Below, piece by piece: positions 8,402-16,054 of a stretch of 64,000 nucleotides of DNA. The notes below the pieces were generated by a model. The model did no database searches and was not told the DNA's origin. It saw only the letters and a program-made list of their open reading frames with translations. Within the stretch, counting starts at the first letter, position 1, and each line of letters opens with the position of its first letter. The DNA is taken from positions 248,001 through 312,000 of the forward strand of contig NZ_MZNT01000007.1 of NCBI RefSeq assembly GCF_002042965.1, given 5' to 3'. The stretch is from Paenibacillus sp. 32352. Its GTDB lineage: Bacteria; Bacillota; Bacilli; Paenibacillales; NBRC-103111. The position numbers and the translations under genes are program-made.

Positions 8402-9704
8402 TTACTTCCCGGATTCCGTTTGAATCATTCTATTAATTTCTTCATCCAGCTGGGAAAGCGCGCTATTCACATCGATATTGCCGTTTACATATTCAGTAAA
8501 TTTGTTACGGACCATCGTTTCCGCTTTTCCTCTATACTTGGAAGCAATCGGATATTTTACCGGCTTGCTTTTGAAGATGCCCTGCACGTTTTTGTTGTTC
8601 AGGACCTCTCGAGCGGTGCCGAATGCGGCTTTGAATTTAGGATCCTTCAGTGGGGTGACTCTTCCCTTCCTCGCACTTTCCAGCTGAACTTCGTCCGAAG
8701 TGGCCACATTAATGACCTGAAGCGCCTGATCCTTATGCTTGCTTGTTTTCGTAATCATCAGCATATTGACGCTGGCATTCCCGTATACGTTCGGCTTCTC
8801 GGGATAGCTGGGATATTGCACCATATCCCAGTTCAACGCATTTTTGGATGCAAGCTCCAAATCGTTGATGATGCTTAAATCCGTATACATGGCCAAATTT
8901 TTCTCCTTCAGAAATGCATCCTTCGCTACGCCATTCGGCTCATTCCCCGGTATCGAATAAAACGCTTTCACAAGTTCGAATACTTTTTTCCATTGATCAT
9001 TATTGATGGAGGCCTTCTCCGTTTTTGGATCGATCGCCGCGATGTCTAAGGGCTGGGAAACCCAGATTACACTGTTACCGGGATCGAACCCCCGTATTTG
9101 TGTGCCGTTATCCATGCGGGTTAATTTCTTGGCAAGCTGAAGCACCTGATCCCATGTCATACCATCCGTAGGATACGGGACACCGTATTTATCAAAAATA
9201 TCCTTGTTATAATACAACGCATGGTAATTTAAGCTCAACGGAAGGCCGTAGAGCTCATCCTTGGTCGAGGCGATTTTGGAATCCTCCAGAATAGCAGGCT
9301 CGAACCTGCTTAAATCGACATCATGCTGCTTCGATAAAGGTGTCATGTCGTAAAGAATTTCGAGGTCCTGATAGGAAGCGAGCTTGCCGTTATAAGTAAG
9401 AACGATATCCGGCGTTTGACCTGCCATGATCAATTCTGCAAGACTGGTTCCATTGCCGGGCTTGATCAGCTGCAGCGTAATGTTCGGATGCTTCATCTTC
9501 AATTGCTCTTGAATTTGTGCGATCAGATCTTCATCAATATTGGTGTCCAGGCTCATCGTGATGGTGACAGGTTCGGTATTAGCGCTAACGGCTGCAGGAC
9601 TGCTCCGTGCGGCTTCCTCCGCTTGATTCCCCCCCGGAACAGCCTGAAATGAGAACCGTGCCGGCCATACAAAATACAGCGAACGCTTTGCCCCTTTGGT
9701 TCAT
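8402..9704 (-). pseudogene. Extracellular solute-binding lipoprotein (sugar ABC type), frameshifted after the lipobox
   Basis: The mature region (about 384 residues from the internal ATG at 9556) is a family 1 solute-binding protein (PNITLQLIKPGNGTSLAELIMAGQTPDIVLTYNG...KYGVPYPTDGMTWDQVLQLAKKLTR). The true start is an ATG at 9704 behind a perfect AGGAGGGG. It encodes a lipoprotein signal, MNQRGKAFAVFCMAGTVLISGCSGG, but this frame then stops at TAG. With G6 instead of G7 at 9629-9635 it reads straight on through NQAEEAARSSPAAVSANTEPVTITMSLD into the mature protein. So either a real +1 frameshift or a homopolymer sequencing error. It is a paralogue of the intact protein at 16055. No permease genes are next to it. 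Confidence 0.85.
9629..9635. repeat. Seven-base C/G homopolymer causing a frameshift
   Basis: CCCCCCC on the plus strand (G7 in the gene) lies right after the lipobox cysteine codon of the solute-binding protein gene. Six bases would keep the signal peptide in frame with the mature domain. Confidence 0.85.
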
Positions 9705-9861
9705 AAGCCCCTCCTAATATGAAACGATATGATATTCCTTCTTTCAATGTACATCATTCCATAACAGGTTGTAATGCACGGAGTTATCAGATCACTTGCA
9801 CTTTATTTCAGCACGAATCAAGCTGCAGCCTGCACCTTCCCATCGCTCCGAATGCGTACCT

Positions 9862-10527
9862 TTATAATCCTTGGATAAGTCCATCTATCTGATCGTTTAC
9901 ATTGACATTACTTAATCCCCCGTGATAACAAACCACGTTTGTAATGTCTAGGTCTGCATATTTTTTCAAAGAAAGTCGAGCTGCTGTTATATCCAGTGTG
10001 GTTGGAATATGAATTCCCCCGAGCCTCCCGTCTACACTGTACATGGAATCTCCGGCAATGAGAGTCTTGCTTTGTCTTAAATAAAGGCTGATATGGCCCG
10101 GCGTATGTCCTGGGGTATGGATGACACGGATCCCGCCGCAAAACGGCAGTTCCTGACCGTCTACCAAGGTTTCATCCACTTTGCCCTTCGGAGGATTCTC
10201 AAAGTGTCCGTCTTTGATAAGAGGTATCTCCCCCTGAATATACGGCTTATCGAGCTCATGCGCGTATACTTTAACAGCATTGCCGCACTCCTTCAAAATC
10301 TCAGGGAGACTGCCTATATGATCCACATCCTGATGCGTCAATATCACTGCTGTTAGCTTGTCGAGCGGCATTCCTGCCTTTTCCATGGCGAAGCGCAGAT
10401 CTTCAAATTGTCCCGGAAATCCTGTATCTATTAAAACGGACATTTCTTGATCCCATACTAAAATGGGATGAATTACATTCCCGTGATAATCAAGGAGAAG
10501 CATTTCTATTCCCTTACCTATTTCCAT
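9862..10527 (-). CDS. MBL-fold metallo-hydrolase
   Basis: 221 residues with the full metallo-beta-lactamase-fold motif set: LTHQDVDHIGS (H-x-D-x-D-H, metal motif 1), GIRVIHTPGHTPGHISLY (motif 2 His), TLIAGDSMYS (motif 3 Asp) and CYHGG (final His). The HQDVDH variant is common in a group of Firmicutes hydrolases related to glyoxalase II-type proteins and lactonases; the substrate cannot be read from sequence. Cytoplasmic, no signal peptide. The ATG at 10527 follows GGAGGTTCG. It stands alone, with 150 bp or more on each side. Confidence 0.85.
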   Translation of the reverse strand: MEIGKGIEMLLLDYHGNVIHPILVWDQEMSVLIDTGFPGQFEDLRFAMEKAGMPLDKLTAVILTHQDVDHIGSLPEILKECGNAVKVYAHELDKPYIQGEIPLIKDGHFENPPKGKVDETLVDGQELPFCGGIRVIHTPGHTPGHISLYLRQSKTLIAGDSMYSVDGRLGGIHIPTTLDITAARLSLKKYADLDITNVVCYHGGLSNVNVNDQIDGLIQGL

Positions 10528-10666
10528 TGTTTCGAACCTCCATCGTAAAATTATTATTTTATGTAAAAATATTTTATTATGTCGATTTGCCCATTGTCAA
10601 CACATAGCAAAGCATCACACGACCTATTTTTTGGGGGGATGCAATAAACTGCCCTTTCAGCACAAA

Positions 10667-10690
10667 GAGGCCGCCGAATCCGGCAGCCTC
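10667..10690 (-). terminator. Probable terminator after the Gal80-like oxidoreductase gene
   Basis: Stem AGGCTGCCG/CGGCGGCCT (one G-T pair) with a 4-base loop, followed on the minus strand by CTTTGT. The T tract is weak, so efficiency is uncertain. Confidence 0.5.
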
Positions 10691-10731
10691 GTCGGGAAAA
10701 GGAATCATTGATCATCTCTATGTTTATTAAA

Positions 10732-11835
10732 TTATAAATATTGGCGTTCACCGGTTTGTGCTGCTTTTTCCACTGCATCAAGAAGCTGATGAAGTTTTAC
10801 CGCATCCGCAAAACTAGGTGTTAGGGATGTTCCTTCTTGTATATCTTTAGCAAACTTACTGTGCGCCTGAGCGACATTCAGAACAAAACCTGCATCATTT
10901 TTAAGGGAATCTGGTACCCAGTAATAAGAATCAGGAATTGTTAACTCATGCAGCTCTTTATCCGTAGGGCCTGCACCCCATAATTGGTGTGATCCAAATT
11001 GAATTGAAGCAGGCGCTTTGAGCACGATGGTTCCCTTGTCTCCGAAAATTTCAAGAGTAAGCCCTGTTTGGTGCTTAACTCCCCCTTGTATGTGAACGCT
11101 GGCTGCTGCGCCGTTGCTCAATTGCCCTGCAATAAGGATTTGATCATCTGTCGTTTTTTCAATAACTTTTTGAATATCCACAAGTTCGACTTCAGGGAAT
11201 TGCTGCACTGTCACGGCTGAAAGTTCCTTGAACTCTCCAAGCATGTAGGTAAATGCATCAAGATTATGTCCTCCTACAATCGTGAGTAAGTTCCCACCTA
11301 CCTTCCGATCAAATAGGTACGCAGTAGCCTTGTCAGCCACTCCCCCCATTGCACTGACAGAAATCTTTAAATTGGCCGACAAAAGCTTCCCAACATAGCC
11401 TTCCGCCAATAAATCTTTCACATAATTAATGGCTGGGGCCTGTCTGGCTTGCAATCCAATCGCATTTGGCAATTGTCTGGACTCTACCCATTCTTTCATT
11501 TCGAGAGCTTCAGCTGTGTTTGATCCCAGGGGCCATTCACAATAAATCGGTTTTCTGGCGGGAGCAATAGCTTTTACTGCATCATAATGTTCCTTAACAT
11601 TGATGCTGACGACTACCATATCCACATCGGAATGTTGAGCCAAATTATCCACTTTATCAAAAGCATGCGTTGCCTTGAAGGCATCAGCGCTTTGCTTGGC
11701 ACTTTCCATATTGCTTGTCCCAACTGCTATGAGTTCAAGCTCATTCAGGTGCTCCATTGCTGGAATGTGTGTCCCTTTAGCCCATCCGTTATTTATAGAT
11801 CCGCCAATAATACCTGCTCGTAATTTTTTGCCCAT
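10732..11835 (-). CDS. Gfo/Idh/MocA-family oxidoreductase, Gal80-like
   Basis: 367 residues. The N-terminal Rossmann domain has the NAD(P)-binding glycine motif GIIGGSINNGWAKGTHIPAM and the EWPLGSN segment where the family's catalytic Lys-Pro (EKP) would normally stand; here it reads EWP, without lysine. This opening and the missing lysine resemble the Gal80 group, which binds dinucleotide but acts as a sensor or regulator in yeast. The C-terminal domain (GLQARQAPAINYVKDLLAEGYVGKLLSANL onward) is the usual alpha/beta domain. A MarR gene lies upstream in the same direction, with repeated operator-like palindromes in the 215-bp gap. Whether it is an enzyme or a sensor is open. Confidence 0.75.
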   Translation of the reverse strand: MGKKLRAGIIGGSINNGWAKGTHIPAMEHLNELELIAVGTSNMESAKQSADAFKATHAFDKVDNLAQHSDVDMVVVSINVKEHYDAVKAIAPARKPIYCEWPLGSNTAEALEMKEWVESRQLPNAIGLQARQAPAINYVKDLLAEGYVGKLLSANLKISVSAMGGVADKATAYLFDRKVGGNLLTIVGGHNLDAFTYMLGEFKELSAVTVQQFPEVELVDIQKVIEKTTDDQILIAGQLSNGAAASVHIQGGVKHQTGLTLEIFGDKGTIVLKAPASIQFGSHQLWGAGPTDKELHELTIPDSYYWVPDSLKNDAGFVLNVAQAHSKFAKDIQEGTSLTPSFADAVKLHQLLDAVEKAAQTGERQYL

Positions 11836-11955
11836 GAGAAAACAACTCCTTTTTCATAATTAACGCTGTAATGCTTGCACCGATACTACCAACACCCGTT
11901 TTCTGTTAAATCATCATATTTGTCTCCTTTTTGGTTTGTATGAAGAAATTAAGTC

Positions 11956-11972
11956 TGCTAAATAATTCAGCA
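11956..11972. promoter_or_regulatory. Candidate MarR operator 1
   Basis: Imperfect inverted repeat TGCTAAAT-AAT-TCAGCA upstream of the Gal80-like gene. It shares the TGCTAAAT half with the palindrome in front of the marR gene at 12511. Confidence 0.45.
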
Positions 11973-11992
11973 AATTTTTAAACAATATTTAA

Positions 11993-12004
11993 TTAGTGCA
12001 CTAA
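11993..12004. promoter_or_regulatory. Candidate MarR operator 2
   Basis: Perfect 12-bp palindrome TTAGTGCACTAA, followed closely by AATAATAATTTATACTGCTAAAT, which has another TGCTAAAT half-site. It lies between the MarR and Gal80-like genes. Confidence 0.45.
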
Positions 12005-12050
12005 ATAATAATTTATACTGCTAAATAAAATTCGCGAAAAGGAGAGATAG

Positions 12051-12479
12051 TTAAAACAAATTACTCTCCATTTGTTTCATAAGCCGCCTTAAAAACAGTC
12101 GTTCTTCAATTGAAATTGATTTTAGTAACTTATCTTGATGCTTTTGCCATATGATACGAACGGGCTCTTCAAGCTCTTTCCCCCTGTCGGTTAGAAAAAT
12201 ACGCATAACTCGTGCATCTTTCTCATCACGCTTACGATAAATAAATCCGTTTTGTTCAAGTGATTTAACCATATTCGTGACGGTAGGTGGTTCACAATTC
12301 AAATGTTCACTTAGCTGCATTTGCGTTATGCCATCACCTGACCATAAACGATAGAGCAGATTATCTTGTCCGACATGCAGGTTTAATTCTCTTAGACTTT
12401 CACTGTAATCTCTTCTCATTCTAGCCGATAGTTTGTCGAATAGCTCACGAATCTCACAGTCAACCTTTGTTGTCTCCAT
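12051..12479 (-). CDS. MarR-family transcriptional regulator
   Basis: About 142 residues. The winged helix is clear: MQLSEHLNCEPPTVTNMVKSLEQNGFIYRKRDEKDARVMRIFLTDRGKEL (HTH plus wing with the DxRxxR-type DEKDARVMRI). I prefer the ATG at 12479 (METTKVDCEI), because the longer frame would begin with TTG at 12506 next to no ribosome binding site. Even so the Shine-Dalgarno (AAAGG) is weak. A perfect TTTAGC-AA-GCTAAA palindrome sits 32 bp upstream, so autoregulation is likely. The same half-sites recur before the downstream Gal80-like oxidoreductase gene, its probable target. Ligand unknown. Confidence 0.85.
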   Translation of the reverse strand: METTKVDCEIRELFDKLSARMRRDYSESLRELNLHVGQDNLLYRLWSGDGITQMQLSEHLNCEPPTVTNMVKSLEQNGFIYRKRDEKDARVMRIFLTDRGKELEEPVRIIWQKHQDKLLKSISIEERLFLRRLMKQMESNLF

Positions 12480-12510
12480 ATTGCTTTTCTCAGCCTTTAT
12501 CACCAAATTT

Positions 12511-12526
12511 ATTTAGCAAGCTAAAT
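12511..12526. promoter_or_regulatory. Candidate MarR operator 3 (autoregulatory)
   Basis: Perfect inverted repeat ATTTAGC-AA-GCTAAAT just upstream of the marR start, well placed to block its promoter. Confidence 0.6.
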
Positions 12527-12626
12527 ATATCACGATTGCATTCAGTAGTCAATTGCGGATCAACACTCGTTATCTTTTTCTATCCTTACATGACGTTACT
12601 TAGAACGCCCGACAAAGAAGCATTCA

Positions 12627-12646
12627 TTTGTGATAATTATCATTTA
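12627..12646 (+). promoter_or_regulatory. Candidate Fnr/Rex-type operator upstream of hcp
   Basis: TTTGTGATAATTATCATTTA contains the perfect palindrome TGATAATTATCA (12631-12642). The left side, TTTGTGA-N6-TCA, fits the TGTGA-N6-TCACA form bound by CRP/Fnr- and Rex-type regulators; the right side is weaker. It is centred about 78 bp upstream of the hcp ATG. A Fur-like reading is also possible. Confidence 0.45.
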
Positions 12647-12713
12647 AGATCTGCGACTGATCTGATAGCTTATTCATTGTTATTGAATATGAATTGTGAC
12701 GGAGGGGTCCAAC

Positions 12714-14003
12714 ATGTTTTGTTATCAATGCGAGCAAACCACACCCGGTGGATGTAAGGTCATCGGTGTCTGCGGAAAAGATGAGAACATTGCAAGTCTG
12801 CAGGATACCATCATCTTCGCATTAAAAGGTATCGCTGCTTATGCTACGCATGCAAGACAGCTGGGGTATCATGATCCTGAAGTAGATCGAATCACACATG
12901 AAGCTCTATATATGACACTTACAAATTCCAATTTCAATCTTGAAGAGCATATTGATATGGCTATGAAAGTAGGCTCCGCCACGGTAAGAATTATGGATGT
13001 GCTTGACCGCGCGCATACGACACATTTTGGAATACCTCAGCCCGTCACGGTTTCTCAGAATAAAATCGAAGGTCATGCCATTGTTGTCACCGGTCACAAC
13101 CTTTACGCTTTGGAGGAATTGCTTAAACAGACGGAGGGCAAGGGTGTCCATATCTATACTCACTCCGAAATGCTTCCTGCCCACGGATATCCCCAGCTAA
13201 AGAAGTATGCTCACCTCAAAGGAAATATCGGAAAAGCCTGGTATGATCAGAGGCGTCTGTTTGAAAAATTCCCGGGGGCCATTCTGGCTACAACTAATTG
13301 TGTTATGCCAATTAAAGGCGCCTACGCCGACCGCTTCTTCTCTTACGATATTGCAGGTCTCGAAGGGGTTACCAAAATCGCAGAGGATGACTTCACCCCA
13401 TTGATCGAGAAGGCTTTGTCATTACCCGCTGTAGACATTGACTCCGAGCAGATTCTAACGACGGGCTATCATCATGAGACGGTGATTGGACTTGCTCCTG
13501 AGATCATTCAAGCGGTGAAGCAAGGAAAAATCAAACGCTTCTTTGTCATCGCAGGCTGTGACGCGCCAGGAACCGGCGGCGAATATTATCGCGAGCTTGC
13601 AACCTCCCTGCCTAACGATACGGTCATCCTCACCACCTCCTGCGGCAAGTTCCGCTTCAACGATGTGGATTACGGAACGGTGGCGGACACAGGCATCCCT
13701 CGTTATATCGATCTTGGGCAGTGCAACAATTCCGGCTCAACCGTCAAGATCGCCATGGCCTTAGCTGACGCGTTTGGCTGCAGCGTTAACGACTTGCCGG
13801 TGAGCATCGTGCTTTCCTGGTTTGAGCAAAAAGCAGTCGCCATCCTGCTCGGCTTGTTTAGTCTCGGAATCAAGGATATTCGCATCGGACCTAAGCCTCC
13901 GGAATTCATTACTCCAGGGGTCATGAACGTGCTTACAGAGACATTCGGGCTTAAATTGATAGGGAATGCTCAAGAAGACATGGCCGCAATGCTCGCACAA
14001 TAA
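12714..14003 (+). CDS. hcp: Hybrid cluster protein (hydroxylamine reductase-like), short form
   Basis: I start at the ATG at 12714 (MFCYQCEQ) because GGAGGGG lies 7-8 bases before it. The N-terminal cluster motif is Cys3-x2-Cys6-x7-Cys14-x5-Cys20. Later blocks hold the hybrid cluster ligands (VVTGHNLYALEELL; ATTNCVMPI; AGCDAPGTGGEYYRE; TTSCGKFRF; GQCNNSG). At 429 residues it is about 110 shorter than the usual 540-550; the loss is directly after the N-terminal cysteines, which defines the class III Hcp form. Hcp proteins reduce nitric oxide or hydroxylamine and protect against nitrosative stress in the cytoplasm. Single gene with its own operator-like palindrome and terminator. No Hcr reductase partner is present. 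Confidence 0.9.
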   Translation: MFCYQCEQTTPGGCKVIGVCGKDENIASLQDTIIFALKGIAAYATHARQLGYHDPEVDRITHEALYMTLTNSNFNLEEHIDMAMKVGSATVRIMDVLDRAHTTHFGIPQPVTVSQNKIEGHAIVVTGHNLYALEELLKQTEGKGVHIYTHSEMLPAHGYPQLKKYAHLKGNIGKAWYDQRRLFEKFPGAILATTNCVMPIKGAYADRFFSYDIAGLEGVTKIAEDDFTPLIEKALSLPAVDIDSEQILTTGYHHETVIGLAPEIIQAVKQGKIKRFFVIAGCDAPGTGGEYYRELATSLPNDTVILTTSCGKFRFNDVDYGTVADTGIPRYIDLGQCNNSGSTVKIAMALADAFGCSVNDLPVSIVLSWFEQKAVAILLGLFSLGIKDIRIGPKPPEFITPGVMNVLTETFGLKLIGNAQEDMAAMLAQ

Positions 14004-14012
14004 GTAAGATAT

Positions 14013-14048
14013 GGACGTATAGCTCATCGGCTATGCGTCCTTTTTTTT
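14013..14048 (+). terminator. Rho-independent terminator of hcp
   Basis: Stem GGACGTATAGC/GCTATGCGTCC with one G-T pair, then eight T on the plus strand, directly after the hcp stop. Confidence 0.92.
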
Positions 14049-14200
14049 ATAATATGTACCAATAGATTTTCTCTTCCAATTATGTCTCACTTACTACAAT
14101 TTTATTACAGAGCAAGATTTCTGCTTTCGAATCCATAACCATCTTTTACAAAGAATAGAGGTTCACTTGAAATAAGACAATAGTGGACAGGAGGTGGAAT

Positions 14201-14797
14201 ATGAAAAATTCGTTTGGCAATGTAATCAAAATCTTTTTAATCCCGACCCTATTTTTAGGAACAGTAACCGGATGTACTGCTAAAAAAGGGGTGAATGATA
14301 AGGATGGAGCTAAGCCTAATGCGGTAAATGACACAAGACCGTATAAAATCCAAGAGGCAGCAGACGTACCCCAGTGGCAAAAAACAGCAGATTCCATTAT
14401 TACAGAGGGAATTCGTTATATGGGGACTCCCTATGTCTACGGAGCGGAAAGATTTAATGATAAAGCTTTTGACTGTTCTTCTTACGTTCAGTATCTTTAC
14501 AGTAAACAAGGAATCAAACTGGGCTATAATGCAAGAGAACAGGCGGTTCAAGGGGAAGAGATCCCATTTATGAATTTGCGAAAAGGTGATCTCATGTTTT
14601 TTTCCGATGAAGATTTCCCCAATGAAACGGGATTAAATAAAGTTAGGCATGTCGGTATTTATATGGGAGAAGGGCAAATCCTCCATACTTATGAGCAAGG
14701 AATCGGAGTTATCATCAGCAATATCCATAAGGATCAAAAAGAAGGAGAATACTGGTATCAGCATTACCTTTTTGCCCGTAGAGTAATTCCAGGTTAG
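14201..14797 (+). CDS. NlpC/P60-family cell-wall peptidase, lipoprotein
   Basis: 198 residues from the ATG at 14201, which follows AGGAGGTG. A lipoprotein signal (IFLIPTLFLGTVTGC) is followed by a short linker and an NlpC/P60 domain: GTPYVYGAERFNDKAFDCSSYVQYLY carries the catalytic cysteine (DCSS), and VRHVGIYMGEGQILHTYEQGIGV carries the catalytic histidine. These enzymes cleave peptide bonds in peptidoglycan stem peptides, typically between D-Glu and the diamino acid. As a lipoprotein it should sit on the outer face of the membrane. It stands alone between hcp and a convergent glycosyltransferase gene. Length is normal for a single-domain member. Confidence 0.9.
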   Translation: MKNSFGNVIKIFLIPTLFLGTVTGCTAKKGVNDKDGAKPNAVNDTRPYKIQEAADVPQWQKTADSIITEGIRYMGTPYVYGAERFNDKAFDCSSYVQYLYSKQGIKLGYNAREQAVQGEEIPFMNLRKGDLMFFSDEDFPNETGLNKVRHVGIYMGEGQILHTYEQGIGVIISNIHKDQKEGEYWYQHYLFARRVIPG

Positions 14798-14827
14798 GCC
14801 ACTTTTTCGTTGATCCATGAAAACGCA

Positions 14828-14857
14828 AAAAACCCGATAATCGGACCATTATCGGGC
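14828..14857 (-). terminator. Rho-independent terminator of the GT4 gene
   Basis: Perfect stem CCCGATAAT/ATTATCGGG with a 6-base loop and six T on the minus strand. It overlaps the stop codon of the glycosyltransferase gene. Confidence 0.88.
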
Positions 14858-15928
14858 TGCACTGTAGATGGCTATTAATCTGGAGGCTGTTTGCTTCCAG
14901 CTGAACCGGTTCACTGCGTCGGATCGGGCCTGCCTGGACAATTGATCGGTCAGCTCCCTATTTTGAGCGACCCTCAATATATATTTGGCGTGGTCCTCAG
15001 GACGAGTATACTTCCGAACAAGGTAGCCGTTGCTGCGATGGTTCACAATTTCCCCGATCCCGCCAATTTTGGACGCAATAACCGGCAGTCCTGAAGCCAT
15101 AGCCTCCACATTAACCAGTCCGAATGCCTCATGCCTTTGTGACGGGCAAGCGAAGCAGTCTGCCTTCCTGTACCATTCATGAATTTTTTGATGCGATACC
15201 CTGCCTGTAAAGCGGGTTGGTACGCCATATTTGCGGGCAAGTGATCTCAACCAGCCTATATAATGAGGCTTTCCTCCCCCGACAACCGTTAGGTGAATAT
15301 TCGACTGCTGCCTTCGCGCAATACTTATTGCTTTGATCAATACCGGCACTCCTTTGCGGGGGATGACCCTGCCGGCAAATAATACATGAAAGGTCCCCTG
15401 CCGGCTAGAGCGGCTAGAGTGGCTCGAGGGCCTGAACCGGTCTACATCCACGCCTAAATGGACCACTCGGATTTTGTGCGCTTGGGATGGGAACATTCGG
15501 GACAGGTTGGTTTTCAAGGAATCACTGTTGGCGATGATCAGATTGGCATAGGACATACTCGCGGCTACACTGCTGGTTCTCGGAACGAACGTCAGTGAAT
15601 GAAGGAACAACGCAACCGGAGTATGCGGAAATACCCGTTTGACTTGCGCCATGTAATGAGGACGATTGTCCACCTGAATGACATCGTAATGTTTACCCCG
15701 AATATACTGCAATACGGATGAAATATATCTTTTCCCGCTTCCGGAAGGAACTCTGACGATAGTCAATTTCCCATGATGGCTTATTTTTGGAAGCCCCGAA
15801 CTTTGGCGGCTGACTATGGTGACCTGGTGTTGCTTTGCAAGCTGCTTAGCTATGGACAGCATGCATATTTCGACGGACCCGTTCCCCGGTACCGGAATTT
15901 GCTCGGGCGCTACCATGAGGATTCTCAC
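14849..15928 (-). CDS. Glycosyltransferase family 4, spore coat protein SA-like
   Basis: About 359 residues from a GTG at 15928, chosen because GGAGGG lies seven bases upstream and the product then begins MRILMVAPEQIPVPGNGSVE, as in CotSA-type proteins. Two Rossmann halves: N-terminal acceptor domain (1-170) and C-terminal donor domain with VLFAGRVIPRKGVPVLIKA, and the nucleotide-sugar signature SQRHEAFGLVNVEAMASGLPVIASKIGGIGEIV (E-x7-E). Retaining GT-B fold enzyme. The close similarity to the spore coat SA group suggests a role in coat or crust glycosylation, but target and sugar are inferred only. Flanked by a terminator and by an orphan solute-binding gene upstream. Confidence 0.85.
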   Translation of the reverse strand: MRILMVAPEQIPVPGNGSVEICMLSIAKQLAKQHQVTIVSRQSSGLPKISHHGKLTIVRVPSGSGKRYISSVLQYIRGKHYDVIQVDNRPHYMAQVKRVFPHTPVALFLHSLTFVPRTSSVAASMSYANLIIANSDSLKTNLSRMFPSQAHKIRVVHLGVDVDRFRPSSHSSRSSRQGTFHVLFAGRVIPRKGVPVLIKAISIARRQQSNIHLTVVGGGKPHYIGWLRSLARKYGVPTRFTGRVSHQKIHEWYRKADCFACPSQRHEAFGLVNVEAMASGLPVIASKIGGIGEIVNHRSNGYLVRKYTRPEDHAKYILRVAQNRELTDQLSRQARSDAVNRFSWKQTASRLIAIYSAAR

Positions 15929-16054
15929 CCACAATCCCTCCACTAATTATGACATCGTACTCTTACGATATGTATTAGAGAAGATTGTGTACTAGATATC
16001 TGTTGCACAATTGCTTAAAACTCACTAGTGCCCATTAGTGGCAAGCCTTATTGG

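Noticed and set aside
10554..10781. A 75-codon minus-strand frame after the Gal80-like gene
   Set aside because: It overlaps the end of the oxidoreductase gene and a hairpin, and its translation lacks protein-like character.
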